From an uncultured Campylobacter sp. (lineage in GTDB: Bacteria; Campylobacterota; Campylobacteria; Campylobacterales; Campylobacteraceae), in assembly GCA_900772495.1 (NCBI GenBank), contig CAAHEJ010000033.1:1-13170 (forward strand): DNA of 13,170 bases. The letters are read 5' to 3'. Positions within the stretch are counted from its first letter, which is position 1; each line of letters opens with the position of its first letter. The translations under genes and the position numbers were made by a program. Positions 5,667 through 12,438 of this stretch are shown in pieces. A model generated the notes under the pieces. That model ran no database searches and was not told the DNA's origin. It saw only the letters and a program-made list of their open reading frames with translations.

Positions 5667-6525
5667 TCAAATCGCCATCAAAAACACGGTTGAAAAACTG
5701 CTCTCTGGCAAGGGTTATAGACAAGAGATAATTAACGCTATAAATGTTGAATTTTTAGACTTTGCGCTTGAATTTTTTAAGCAAATTTTAAACGCTAAAA
5801 TGAACGATAAAAACATAAATTTAGCGTGGTATAAAAAGAATTTCATCAACAACAATGAAATAAAGCCCGATGATGCGGCTATTTTTGCGGGTATGAATAA
5901 AAAAACCATAAGCAACATTTACGGCTGCGCTACAAAAGAACTTATGATAAATGTGGCAAATAGCAATGTGGATTATTTGGAGAGCATTTTAAATTCACTT
6001 GAAAGTGATAAGCAAAATTTAGGCATTAGCATTAAAATTGCATACAAAAATATCAGCGTGGAGCTGAATTTAAGCGAAAGTTTGCTTGTGATAAATGCTC
6101 TTGCTACCAAGAAAATCGCTCTAAGAGGCGGAGCGTGGAGCAGTATAGGCAAAAGGGTGGAAAAGCCCTTAATGCTTGCACTATGCCAAAAATGTGGCGT
6201 GCCAAAAGAGTTTATCGATGCTCAAATTTTTAAGAAAAACGGCGAGCTGGATTTTGATAGAGAAGTGGATTTTAAGCTTTTAAGTAGGGATAAAAATAAG
6301 ATTTATAGAGTGGAGGTAAAGCTGATGGGTAAGGGTAACCCTGAGTCCGCGGATGCGGTTATAGCAAGGGATACGAACATTTTCATCGCCGATACTTTAA
6401 GCACTCAAAGCAAAAACCAACTCAAAGCCTTAAATATAGAGTTTTTAGAACTTAAAAACAATCCAAATTCGCTTTTGAATTTTTCGCAAATTTTAAAGCG
6501 ACTTGACATACCCACAAGCAAATAA
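5656..6525 (+). CDS. Type II restriction endonuclease, PD-(D/E)XK, CfrBI-like
   Basis: Restriction partner of the preceding methyltransferase, 289 residues. The C-terminal half holds a PD-(D/E)XK core: Asp205 in REVDFKLL, then Glu220-Val-Lys222 in YRVEVKLMGKGNPESADAV, the standard metal-binding D...ExK set. The stretch RGGAWSSIGKRVEKPLM (157-173) and the sequence after the ExK recall the CfrBI family (StyI-type specificity, CCWWGG) from memory; this family call is uncertain and the target site is not derivable here. The N-terminal half (1-150) is helical and without a recognised domain. The ATG at 5656 lies inside the methyltransferase gene (11-base overlap), so translation is coupled and methylase is made first. 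It seems intact. The next gene starts directly after its stop. Confidence 0.82.
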   Translation: MNFNQIAIKNTVEKLLSGKGYRQEIINAINVEFLDFALEFFKQILNAKMNDKNINLAWYKKNFINNNEIKPDDAAIFAGMNKKTISNIYGCATKELMINVANSNVDYLESILNSLESDKQNLGISIKIAYKNISVELNLSESLLVINALATKKIALRGGAWSSIGKRVEKPLMLALCQKCGVPKEFIDAQIFKKNGELDFDREVDFKLLSRDKNKIYRVEVKLMGKGNPESADAVIARDTNIFIADTLSTQSKNQLKALNIEFLELKNNPNSLLNFSQILKRLDIPTSK

Positions 6526-8118
6526 ATGCTCGCTCTTATCATCTTTTTACTCACGCTTTTGGGGATTTTAATTCGTCCATTTAAGCTTAAAATTTGGGTG
6601 TTTTCAAGCGCGGGTGCGGCAGCTTGTATCGCCATTAAACTTGTGGATTTGCAGGATTTAAAGCTCATATTTTTGCTCATTTGGGACAGCTGCTTAACCC
6701 TCATCGCGCTCATCATCATAAGCCTTTGTTTGCAGACTTTGGGCTTTTTTGAGTGGCTGATTTTTGCTGTGCTAAAACTTTGCCAAAGGCTTAAATTTCA
6801 CGCCAAAAGCGCAAAAATTCAAGCTAAAAATTCAAATTTAGCCTTAAATTCAAGCCAAAACTCACTCTCCAAGCCCACAAATCCGCAGGACAACAAGGCT
6901 TTTAACTCTCTTTTTGCTTCGCAAAAAGCAAGCGATTTTAGCCAAAATTTTGCCGCCCCACACAGCAACACCACGCCAAATTCAAACACGCAAAATTTGT
7001 CAAATTCGAATTTGACATTAAATTTAAGCCAAGCACCGCTTTTTGCGCCACACAACGCCCCAAACACGCTCATCATCAGCACAAAAGCCCTTTTCATAGC
7101 ACTTTGCATTTTGTGTGCCTTGTGTAGCGTGGTTTTAGCAAATGACGGAGCTGTTTTAATCCTAACCCCGCTCGTTTTAGGGCTGTTTTTGCGCGCCAAA
7201 GGCGTGGATACAAGCACACTTGTCGCCTTTTTGTTCGCCATTTCTTTCGTGTGCGATACCAGCTCAAACGCCCTAATCATCTCAAATCTTACCAACATTA
7301 TCAGCGCAAACTACTTTTCTTTGGGCTTTGCGGACTTTGCCAAAACTATGTTTTTGCCAAATTTGCTCGGCTTCCTCACCGCCCTTGCGCTCTTTTTGCT
7401 CGTCTTTCGCAAGGCTTTGCGGGCGAATTTAACCTTTCGCGCGCCCACTACACCGAAACTTTCGGGCAAATTCTTTGCCTTTTATCTTGTCTTGGTGGCA
7501 TTTTTCGTGGCGAGCTTTTTCATCTCGCGTGAATTTGAGCTGCCTTTAAGCCTAAACTGCCTTATTTTTGCGCTTTTTTTGCTCGTCATTTTGTGGCGCA
7601 AATCCCCCAAAAAAGCCACAACTTCCCTTAAAAACGCCCCTTTTAGCATTATCATCTTTGTTTTTGGGCTTTTTGTCGTGGTTTTTGCGCTGAGCAAACT
7701 TGACATAAATGAAACCGCAAACGCCCTTTTAAGCACGCTTTCGCAAGATAAATTCACAGGCATTTTCACCCTTGCAAGCCTTTCAGCACTCTTTTCAAGT
7801 GTGTTTAACAACCTGCCTACGGTGCTTTTTGGGGATTTGTTGCTGGGCGATTTTTTCGCAAATTTAGCTCAAAATTCAAGCACTTTAAGCATAATAAACG
7901 AGCCAAATTTCAAAGAAAGCCTTATCTACGCACACTTACTGGGCTGCAACATAGGCTCAAAGCTCACTCCCATAGGTTCGCTTTGCACGCTTTTGTGGCT
8001 TGGGCTTTTAGCTCAAAAAGGCGTGAATTTTAGCCTTAAAAACTACCTTAAATTCAGCCTTTTATTCACCTTTGCCACACTTTTTGCCGCCTGCTTTGGG
8101 CTGTGGCTTGTAGTGTAA
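6526..8118 (+). CDS. ArsB/ion-transporter superfamily permease with large insertion
   Basis: Inner-membrane transporter, 530 residues. Arsenite-efflux ArsB signatures are clear: SVVLANDGAVLILTPLVLGL (201-220), a VCDTSSNALIISNLTNII block, NNLPTVLFGDLL, and GCNIGSKLTPIGSLCTLLWL near the C-terminus. Arsenite export is the likely role, although related permeases move other anions or Na+, and no arsR or arsC is visible nearby. Removing residues about 92-184 leaves roughly 437, close to the usual ArsB length. That segment is an insertion rich in Asn, Ser, Gln, Ala and Pro (for example SNLALNSSQNSLSKPTNPQ) without predicted helices between two membrane segments. The ATG begins at the base after the endonuclease TAA, and no Shine-Dalgarno is visible, so translation probably depends on read-in from the endonuclease gene. 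Confidence 0.8.
   Translation: MLALIIFLLTLLGILIRPFKLKIWVFSSAGAAACIAIKLVDLQDLKLIFLLIWDSCLTLIALIIISLCLQTLGFFEWLIFAVLKLCQRLKFHAKSAKIQAKNSNLALNSSQNSLSKPTNPQDNKAFNSLFASQKASDFSQNFAAPHSNTTPNSNTQNLSNSNLTLNLSQAPLFAPHNAPNTLIISTKALFIALCILCALCSVVLANDGAVLILTPLVLGLFLRAKGVDTSTLVAFLFAISFVCDTSSNALIISNLTNIISANYFSLGFADFAKTMFLPNLLGFLTALALFLLVFRKALRANLTFRAPTTPKLSGKFFAFYLVLVAFFVASFFISREFELPLSLNCLIFALFLLVILWRKSPKKATTSLKNAPFSIIIFVFGLFVVVFALSKLDINETANALLSTLSQDKFTGIFTLASLSALFSSVFNNLPTVLFGDLLLGDFFANLAQNSSTLSIINEPNFKESLIYAHLLGCNIGSKLTPIGSLCTLLWLGLLAQKGVNFSLKNYLKFSLLFTFATLFAACFGLWLVV
6998..7017. repeat. 20-bp perfect palindrome inside the ArsB insertion
   Basis: The halves TGTCAAATTC and GAATTTGACA are exact reverse complements with no spacer. 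The outer nine bases of each arm are identical to the arms of the dyad at 346-366 in the exbB promoter region. It falls within coding sequence for an Asn/Ser-rich linker. It could be a second binding site for the same regulator or a by-product of the AAATT-type words common in this DNA. Confidence 0.45.
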
Positions 8119-8156
8119 ATTTTGAAAATCAAATTAAAATTTAAGATAATTTTAGC

Positions 8157-8162
8157 TACAAT
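8157..8162 (+). promoter_or_regulatory. -10 box of mscL
   Basis: TTTAGCTACAAT, one mismatch from TATAAT and preceded by GC like other promoters here, 47 bases before the mscL ATG. A small dyad TGGCT-ATA-AGCCA (8176-8188) lies in the resulting leader. Confidence 0.45.
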
Positions 8163-8208
8163 CAAAGCGAATTTATGGCTATAAGCCAAATCCAACAAAA
8201 GGACAAAA

Positions 8209-8655
8209 ATGAAAAATATCGCTAGCGAAAATTTGTCAAAACTCGGCAAGGGACTCGGCGAAAGCAAGCTCGGCAAGGGCTTGGGGGATTTTAAGAAGTT
8301 TATATCACGCGGCAATGTCGTGGATATGGCTGTGGGCGTCATCATCGGGGCGGCTTTTGGCAAGATAGTATCAAGCCTTGTCAATGATGTGCTGATGCCC
8401 TTTGTGGGCATTTTTATGGGCGGGGTTGATTTCAGCCAGCTTGCCATCACCATAGGCGAAGCGCAAATCAAATACGGCGCTTTTATCCAAACTATCATTG
8501 ATTTCATCATCATCGCCTTTACGATTTTTGTGGTAGTGAAACTTTTTGAGCGGCTTAAACGCAAAGAAGAAGCCCCAGCCACGCCCGCTGCAAAGCCCGA
8601 AGACATAGTGCTTTTAACGGAAATCCGCGATTTGCTCGCTAAGAAAAATAAGTAA
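8209..8655 (+). CDS. mscL: Large-conductance mechanosensitive channel MscL, extended N-terminus
   Basis: Membrane-tension-gated emergency channel that releases solutes on osmotic downshock. The family core is unmistakable: RGNVVDMAVGVIIGAAFGK (34-52, first helix), SLVNDVLMPFVG, a periplasmic loop with YGAFIQTIIDFIIIAFTIF (second helix), and the C-terminal bundle ending VLLTEIRDLLAKKNK. Length is 148 against a usual ~130-140. The excess is at the N-terminus, where about 24 residues precede the normal amphipathic start and contain a nine-residue tandem repeat: SKLGKGLGE (10-18) followed by SKLGKGLGD (19-27). The ATG at 8209 has the strong site AAAAGGACAAAA and no other ATG lies before the core, so the extension is probably real. 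It has its own promoter after the permease gene. Confidence 0.93.
   Translation: MKNIASENLSKLGKGLGESKLGKGLGDFKKFISRGNVVDMAVGVIIGAAFGKIVSSLVNDVLMPFVGIFMGGVDFSQLAITIGEAQIKYGAFIQTIIDFIIIAFTIFVVVKLFERLKRKEEAPATPAAKPEDIVLLTEIRDLLAKKNK
8239..8292 (+). repeat. 27-bp imperfect tandem repeat at the 5' end of mscL
   Basis: Two consecutive 27-base units encode KLGKGLGES and KLGKGLGDF. They share CTCGGCAAGGG and diverge at several third positions and in the last codons, so the duplication is not brand new. Confidence 0.6.
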
Positions 8656-8692
8656 ATTCAGCGATTTTGAGTGGCGATTTATCAAATTTAGC

Positions 8693-8698
8693 TATCAT
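8693..8698 (+). promoter_or_regulatory. Possible -10 box right against the methyltransferase start
   Basis: TTTAGCTATCAT, one mismatch from TATAAT with the GC seen at other promoters. It lies within a small dyad AGCTA-TCA-TAGCT (8691-8703). The ATG at 8705 is six bases downstream, so transcription starting from this box would give a leaderless or nearly leaderless message. Confidence 0.35.
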
Positions 8699-8704
8699 AG
8701 CTTG

Positions 8705-9808
8705 ATGAAAACGACACGCGAAAATCCCGCCTTTTTGAAAGAGCAAATCATCACTTATCTTGGCAACAAGCGCGCCTTGCTTGGCTTTATCGCAAGCGGG
8801 GTGGAGTATGCAAAAAGCGAGCTTAAAAAGGACAAGGTGAGCTTTTTGGATATGTTTAGCGGCTCTGGGGTTGTGAGTCGCTTTGCAAAGGGCTTTGCGA
8901 GCTTTATCGTGGCAAATGACTTGGAGGATTATGCCCGTGTCATCAGTAAATGCTACCTTGCAAATGTCAGTAAGGCTGAATTTAAAGGGCTTTGCGAGCT
9001 TTATGAGCGTTTGAAATTCAGCGAAAACGAGCTGCAAAAGGGCTTTTTAAGCACACTTTACGCCCCAAAGGACGAAAACGCCATTACCAAAGATGACAGA
9101 GTCTTTTTCACAACGCGAAATGCGGCGTATTTGGACACAATGCGTTCTAAAATTCACAGCGAAATTCCGCCCGAATTTCAGCACTTTTTCATCGCCCCCT
9201 TAATCTACGAAGCCAGCGTGCATTCAAACACGAGCGGGGTTTTCAAGGGCTTTTACAAGGACAAAGCGGGCGTTGGCAAGTTTGGCGGTAGCGGGCAAAA
9301 CGCATTGAGCCGAATTTTAGGGGAGATTAAGCTCAAAATGCCCGTGTTTTCAAACTTTTCTTGCCCCTTTGAAGTGTGGCAAAAAGACGCAAACTCTCTT
9401 GCAAAAGAGCTTGATAGTGTGGATATAGCTTACTTTGACCCGCCTTATAACCAGCACCCTTACGGCTCAAACTATTTTATGCTGAATTTAATCGCAAACT
9501 ACACCGAGCCAAAGGACATTTCAAAGGTTTCAGGCATACCAAAAGCGTGGAATAGAAGCGATTTCAACAAGCCACACAAGGCACAAGATGCGCTTTTTGA
9601 GCTTGTGCGTGAGACAAAAGCTAAATTTATCTTGCTTTCATACAACTGCGAGGGCTTTGTGAAAAAGGAAAAATTCGCTAAAAAGCTCGCCACGCTTGGC
9701 AAAGTCTTTGTCAAAGAGCAACGCTACAACGCCTTTCGCGGCTCACGCAATCTCTCAAAACGCGCCTTGCATATCAACGAAGAGCTTTATATCGTGGTGA
9801 AAAGCTGA
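8705..9808 (+). CDS. D12-class DNA adenine N6-methyltransferase, apparently solitary
   Basis: Transfers methyl from AdoMet to adenine in a short DNA site; 367 residues from the ATG at 8705 (the TTG at 8702 is a weaker alternative). Motif order is that of the alpha/D12 class: ITYLGNKRALLGFI (15-29, motif X), FLDMFSGSGVVSRF (48-60, motif I), a long target-recognition region (about 80-235), and catalytic DPPYNQHPYGSNYFML with Asp245-Pro-Pro-Tyr248. The end, YNAFRGSRNLSKRALHINEELYIV, resembles NlaIII- and FokI-type methylases in my memory. The site is not predictable. No endonuclease gene is adjacent, so it may be an orphan with a regulatory or protective role. Base use matches the core genes, unlike the upstream restriction pair. 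No Shine-Dalgarno is visible. Confidence 0.88.
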   Translation: MKTTRENPAFLKEQIITYLGNKRALLGFIASGVEYAKSELKKDKVSFLDMFSGSGVVSRFAKGFASFIVANDLEDYARVISKCYLANVSKAEFKGLCELYERLKFSENELQKGFLSTLYAPKDENAITKDDRVFFTTRNAAYLDTMRSKIHSEIPPEFQHFFIAPLIYEASVHSNTSGVFKGFYKDKAGVGKFGGSGQNALSRILGEIKLKMPVFSNFSCPFEVWQKDANSLAKELDSVDIAYFDPPYNQHPYGSNYFMLNLIANYTEPKDISKVSGIPKAWNRSDFNKPHKAQDALFELVRETKAKFILLSYNCEGFVKKEKFAKKLATLGKVFVKEQRYNAFRGSRNLSKRALHINEELYIVVKS

Positions 9809-9812
9809 ATTT

Positions 9813-10037
9813 ATGGGATTTGATAAAATTTTAGGTTTTTTAGATACCTATGCTTTCGTGCTTGGCTTGTGAGTTTATTTGAACGAGCAAATTAAGCATT
9901 TTGCCGTCAAAAGCTTTAAAGAAGTGCAAACACAAAAGGGCAAAGAACAGCTTACCAAAGAGATAAAAACAGCCATAAACAAAATGCTTAAAATTCAAAT
10001 CGAGCAAGTAGGATTTAGTGATTTTGTGGTGCAATGA
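9813..10037 (+). pseudogene. fliL: FliL C-terminal remnant
   Basis: From 9873 the frame reads VYLNEQIKHFAVKSFKEVQ, then QKGKEQLTKEIKTAINKML and finally EQVGFSDFVVQ before a TGA at 10035-10037. This matches the end of the flagellar basal-body protein FliL: a helix, a GKEQLKxEI helix, and a closing FxDFVxQ strand. The membrane anchor and most of the periplasmic domain are absent. The same frame extends upstream to an ATG at 9813 but is broken by an in-frame TGA at 9870-9872, and the intact methyltransferase gene ends at 9808. The 5' part of fliL thus seems to have been lost at this junction. A small functional peptide from TTG at 9879 is possible but has no ribosome-binding site. The FliL call rests on my reading of the motif. 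Confidence 0.55.
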
Positions 10038-10055
10038 TTAAAATCCAAGCTAAAT

Positions 10056-10502
10056 TTAGCCCTTTGAGCCACTTTTCAGTGAGCTTTTTAGCTCGCTTGC
10101 TGCCTTTCTTGCTAGCTCATCGCAACGCTCGTTAAATTCGTGTCCATCGTGAGCTTTTACCCAAAAAGCCGTGATTTTATGGGGCTTTGCAAGCTCTAAA
10201 TACTCTTTCCACAAAGGCACATTTTTTTTGCCCTTAAAGTCCTTTTTCACCCAGCCAGCAAGCCATTCGTTGATACTTTGCACCATTAAATTCGAGTCTG
10301 TGTAAAGGGCGATTTCGCAAGGCTCTTTCAGCACGCGCAAGGCTTCGATGATGGCGCGCAGCTCCATTTGGTTGTTTGTGGTGTCCTTTTGTGCGCCACA
10401 GCCCACTTTTTCGCGTTCTTTGTAATGCAAGATATACGCCCAGCCCCCACAGCCCGGATTATCAAGGCAAGAGCCGTCCGTGTAAAGCTCAACGCGCTTC
10501 AT
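10056..10502 (-). CDS. rnhA: Ribonuclease HI
   Basis: Degrades RNA in RNA-DNA hybrids, removing primers and R-loops. The 148 residues carry the full active site: Asp9 in YTDGSC, Glu47 in NNQMELRA, Asp69 in YTDSN and Asp128 in NERCDELAR, plus the catalytic-loop histidine His121 in KAHDGHEFNE. The basic handle region (WVKKDFKGKKNVPLW, 84-98) typical of E. coli-type RNase HI is also present. The ATG at 10502 lies 14 bases inside the upstream TPR gene, so the two are co-translated. This gene order matches that which I recall in C. jejuni, where rnc follows rnhA; here the gene next downstream is instead the convergent fliL remnant and methyltransferase. Sequence and length are normal. Confidence 0.96.
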   Translation of the reverse strand: MKRVELYTDGSCLDNPGCGGWAYILHYKEREKVGCGAQKDTTNNQMELRAIIEALRVLKEPCEIALYTDSNLMVQSINEWLAGWVKKDFKGKKNVPLWKEYLELAKPHKITAFWVKAHDGHEFNERCDELARKAASELKSSLKSGSKG

Positions 10503-11532
10503 CGTCTCTTACTTCGTAAAGGATTTTACAGCCGCCAAACTCGTAGCAAATCGGGCAGTGGTAGAAAAAAAGCGGCATTTGGTTTTTGCAATGCGTGCAA
10601 ACATACGAAAAACTGAGCCTTGCTTTAAAGTCATTGTCATTTAGAATTTCAAGCATTTTAAGTTTGGGGTTTGTAAAGGCGTAGTTTTGGCGTTTAGGGG
10701 CGAGTTTCATCGCGCAAAACAGCTCAAAATAAGCATTGTCGTCCAAAAAAATCGCCCTTTTGCCCTTGTAAAGCAAGTCAATCACAAGCTCAAATTCAGC
10801 GTGAATTTCCGCTCCATTTTCGAGCAAAAATCTTTTCACAAGCTCGTTGTTTTCGTAGTTTTGAGCTGAATTTTCGCTTTTTGGAGCTAAATTTTGAGCG
10901 TTTAAGACTAAATTTTGACTTGTTTTATTTGCAACGCTTAAATTTTTCTCTCCCAAAGCCCCGCTTTGTGCGCCGTTTTTCAAAGCTATGACATTGATAA
11001 ACTCGCGTTCTTTGCTCACTTCACAGCCTAGTTCAAAGAGCGCATCAAGGCTTTGCAGCACTTCATCGTATCTTTTAAGGCGCAAATACACTATTTTAAG
11101 TAGTTTGAGAGCCTTTTCGTTGCGCGGGCGCAGATTGAGCGCGTTTAAAAGCACCTCAACGCTTCGTTGCAAAAAGCCAGCGCGGAAATAAACCTCAGCT
11201 AAATCATAAAAAATCGCCTCTTGCTCGCCCTTGTCCTTTATCTTTTCAAGGGCGATGAGATAGATTTGTATGGCTTTTTCAAACTCGCCACTTTTAGTGA
11301 AAATGCCAGCTAAAAAGTGCAGATTTTCAAGGCTAAGAGAGCTTGCGCGCAGCAAATCCTTATGCTCGTCCGCTATGTCAAATTTTTTGATAAAGCCTTC
11401 AAGCCCCTTTTTTTGGCTCTTTGATGAGATTGTGCGCCACGCATAGTGCAGCACAGCCACTACTAGCACGAGTGCGACAAGCACTAAAAGCCCAAACATA
11501 GGGTCTCTGTATTCAACGAAAAAAAAGTCCAT
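10489..11532 (-). CDS. LapB/YciM-like TPR protein with C-terminal zinc ribbon
   Basis: Predicted inner-membrane-anchored regulator or assembly factor, 347 residues. One N-terminal helix (about 12-31), then TPR-type helical pairs (about 68-170: SLENLHFLAGIFTKSGEFEKAIQIYL, FYDLAEVYFRAGFLQRSVEVLL, ALKLLKIVYLRLKRYDEVLQSL), a second helical part, and a rubredoxin-like knuckle pair Cys312-x2-Cys315 and Cys326-x2-Cys329. That order is the LapB design of E. coli, which controls LpxC turnover through FtsH and so lipopolysaccharide level. The same role here is inferred. Residues about 186-230 are an Asn/Ser/Gln-rich linker (ANKTSQNLVLNAQNLAPKSE) not expected in LapB. The ATG at 11532 follows AGG at poor spacing. 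Its 3' end overlaps rnhA by 14 bases. Confidence 0.75.
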   Translation of the reverse strand: MDFFFVEYRDPMFGLLVLVALVLVVAVLHYAWRTISSKSQKKGLEGFIKKFDIADEHKDLLRASSLSLENLHFLAGIFTKSGEFEKAIQIYLIALEKIKDKGEQEAIFYDLAEVYFRAGFLQRSVEVLLNALNLRPRNEKALKLLKIVYLRLKRYDEVLQSLDALFELGCEVSKEREFINVIALKNGAQSGALGEKNLSVANKTSQNLVLNAQNLAPKSENSAQNYENNELVKRFLLENGAEIHAEFELVIDLLYKGKRAIFLDDNAYFELFCAMKLAPKRQNYAFTNPKLKMLEILNDNDFKARLSFSYVCTHCKNQMPLFFYHCPICYEFGGCKILYEVRDDEAR

Positions 11533-11573
11533 TCACAAGCCTAACTTTGCAAAATTTTCATAATCACAAGGCT

Positions 11574-11579
11574 ATTATA
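11574..11579 (-). promoter_or_regulatory. -10 box of the lapB-like/rnhA operon
   Basis: Minus strand TTTTGCTATAAT: perfect -10 with a TG-type extension, about 42 bases before the ATG at 11532. The leader contains a six-codon frame (ATG to TAG) of doubtful meaning. Confidence 0.6.
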
Positions 11580-11641
11580 GCAAAAGTTGATGAAAATTTG
11601 CGTTTATTTTTTGAGGGTTTGTGTTGAGTTATGCTTTATGT

Positions 11642-12400
11642 CTAGTATCTCACCCCATTTACTTTAAGGAAATCTCGTAGTTTGTCATACTCGCCCTTTG
11701 TGAGATAGCGAAATTTACGCTCTTTGAGTGCGCCAAGTGCCAGCGCACCAAAGCCAACACGCTTTAAATCCATAACCTTTAAGTCAAAATACCCAAAAAA
11801 CCGCCGCAGCTCCCTGTTTTGTCCTTCATTTATCAGCACGCGAAGCTTGGTGTAGCCGCCACTTGCGCCAAAAATTTCATAGTCTAAAAAGGGCGCGATT
11901 TTCATCGTGGTGATTTTGCTTTTAGCGTGTGCGCCTTTTAAGCCAGAGATTTCAAGCCCATTTTTCATAGCTTCAAGCACTTTTTCATCAAGCAAACCTT
12001 TGATTTTAAGGTAGTATTCGCGCTCCAAGTCGCTTTGCATTAAGACTGTGGCGATGACGGGCGAGTCTGTTAAGAGCAAAAGCCCACTACTCGCATAATC
12101 CAGCCGCCCTACACTACGCCACGCCCCAAATTCACGCGGCAAACTCTCATAAACCAGCCTGCGCCCGCGCTCGTCCTTGCGCGAAACCAGCTCGCCCTTT
12201 GGCTTGTGGTAGATGATGAGCGAAAACTGCTTGCGCCTTGCTAGCCTTTTGCCCCGCACGAAAACCTTGTCGTTTTCGCCCACGCTGTCGCTAAATTCAG
12301 CCTTTTTTGCGCCGATTTTAACAAGCCCTTGTTTGATGAGTTCGTCCGCCTCACGCCGTGAAAAGTCGCTGTTGTGCGCGATGAATTGATTGATACGCAT
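11642..12400 (-). CDS. rluB: RsuA/RluB-family rRNA pseudouridine synthase
   Basis: Converts a uridine in ribosomal RNA to pseudouridine; 252 residues. An S4 RNA-binding domain occupies about 1-50 (RINQFIAHNSDFSRREADELIKQGLVKIG). The catalytic domain has the family signature GRLDYASSGLLLLTD with Asp101 as the nucleophile, and NEGQNRELRRFFGYF near 190. RluB (23S, near U2605 in E. coli) is the best guess; RsuA, RluE and RluF share the motifs, so the target is not certain. The ATG at 12400 has AAGGACAAAA directly upstream, the same module as two plus-strand genes here. Its promoter lies within about 30 bases. A 109-base gap separates it from the lapB-like gene, which has its own promoter. Confidence 0.9.
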   Translation of the reverse strand: MRINQFIAHNSDFSRREADELIKQGLVKIGAKKAEFSDSVGENDKVFVRGKRLARRKQFSLIIYHKPKGELVSRKDERGRRLVYESLPREFGAWRSVGRLDYASSGLLLLTDSPVIATVLMQSDLEREYYLKIKGLLDEKVLEAMKNGLEISGLKGAHAKSKITTMKIAPFLDYEIFGASGGYTKLRVLINEGQNRELRRFFGYFDLKVMDLKRVGFGALALGALKERKFRYLTKGEYDKLRDFLKVNGVRY

Positions 12401-12421
12401 TTTTGTCCTTGTAAAAGGATA

Positions 12422-12427
12422 ATTGTA
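12422..12427 (-). promoter_or_regulatory. -10 box of rluB
   Basis: Minus strand CCTGCTACAATTAT: TACAAT with a TG extension, 22 bases before the ATG, leaving a leader just long enough for the ribosome-binding site. Confidence 0.55.
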
Positions 12428-12438
12428 GCAGGTTTTGT

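Noticed and set aside
6819..7298. 159-codon minus-strand frame across the permease insertion
   Set aside because: It is the antisense of an Asn/Ser-rich low-complexity stretch; the repetitive Phe/Glu/Leu product follows from AAATT-type words and there is no start signal.
8043..8606. 187-codon minus-strand frame opposite mscL
   Set aside because: mscL is certain on the plus strand; the antisense frame has a Ser/Pro/Lys-rich product with no recognisable domain.
9840..10034. 64-codon minus-strand frame opposite the fliL remnant
   Set aside because: Aromatic-rich antisense product with no start signal; the plus-strand reading gives a recognisable family ending.
10049..10060. Palindrome GCTAAATTTAGC between the convergent fliL remnant and rnhA
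   Set aside because: AT-rich 12-mer with no loop and no T-run; this word type is common in the window and it does not look like a terminator or operator.
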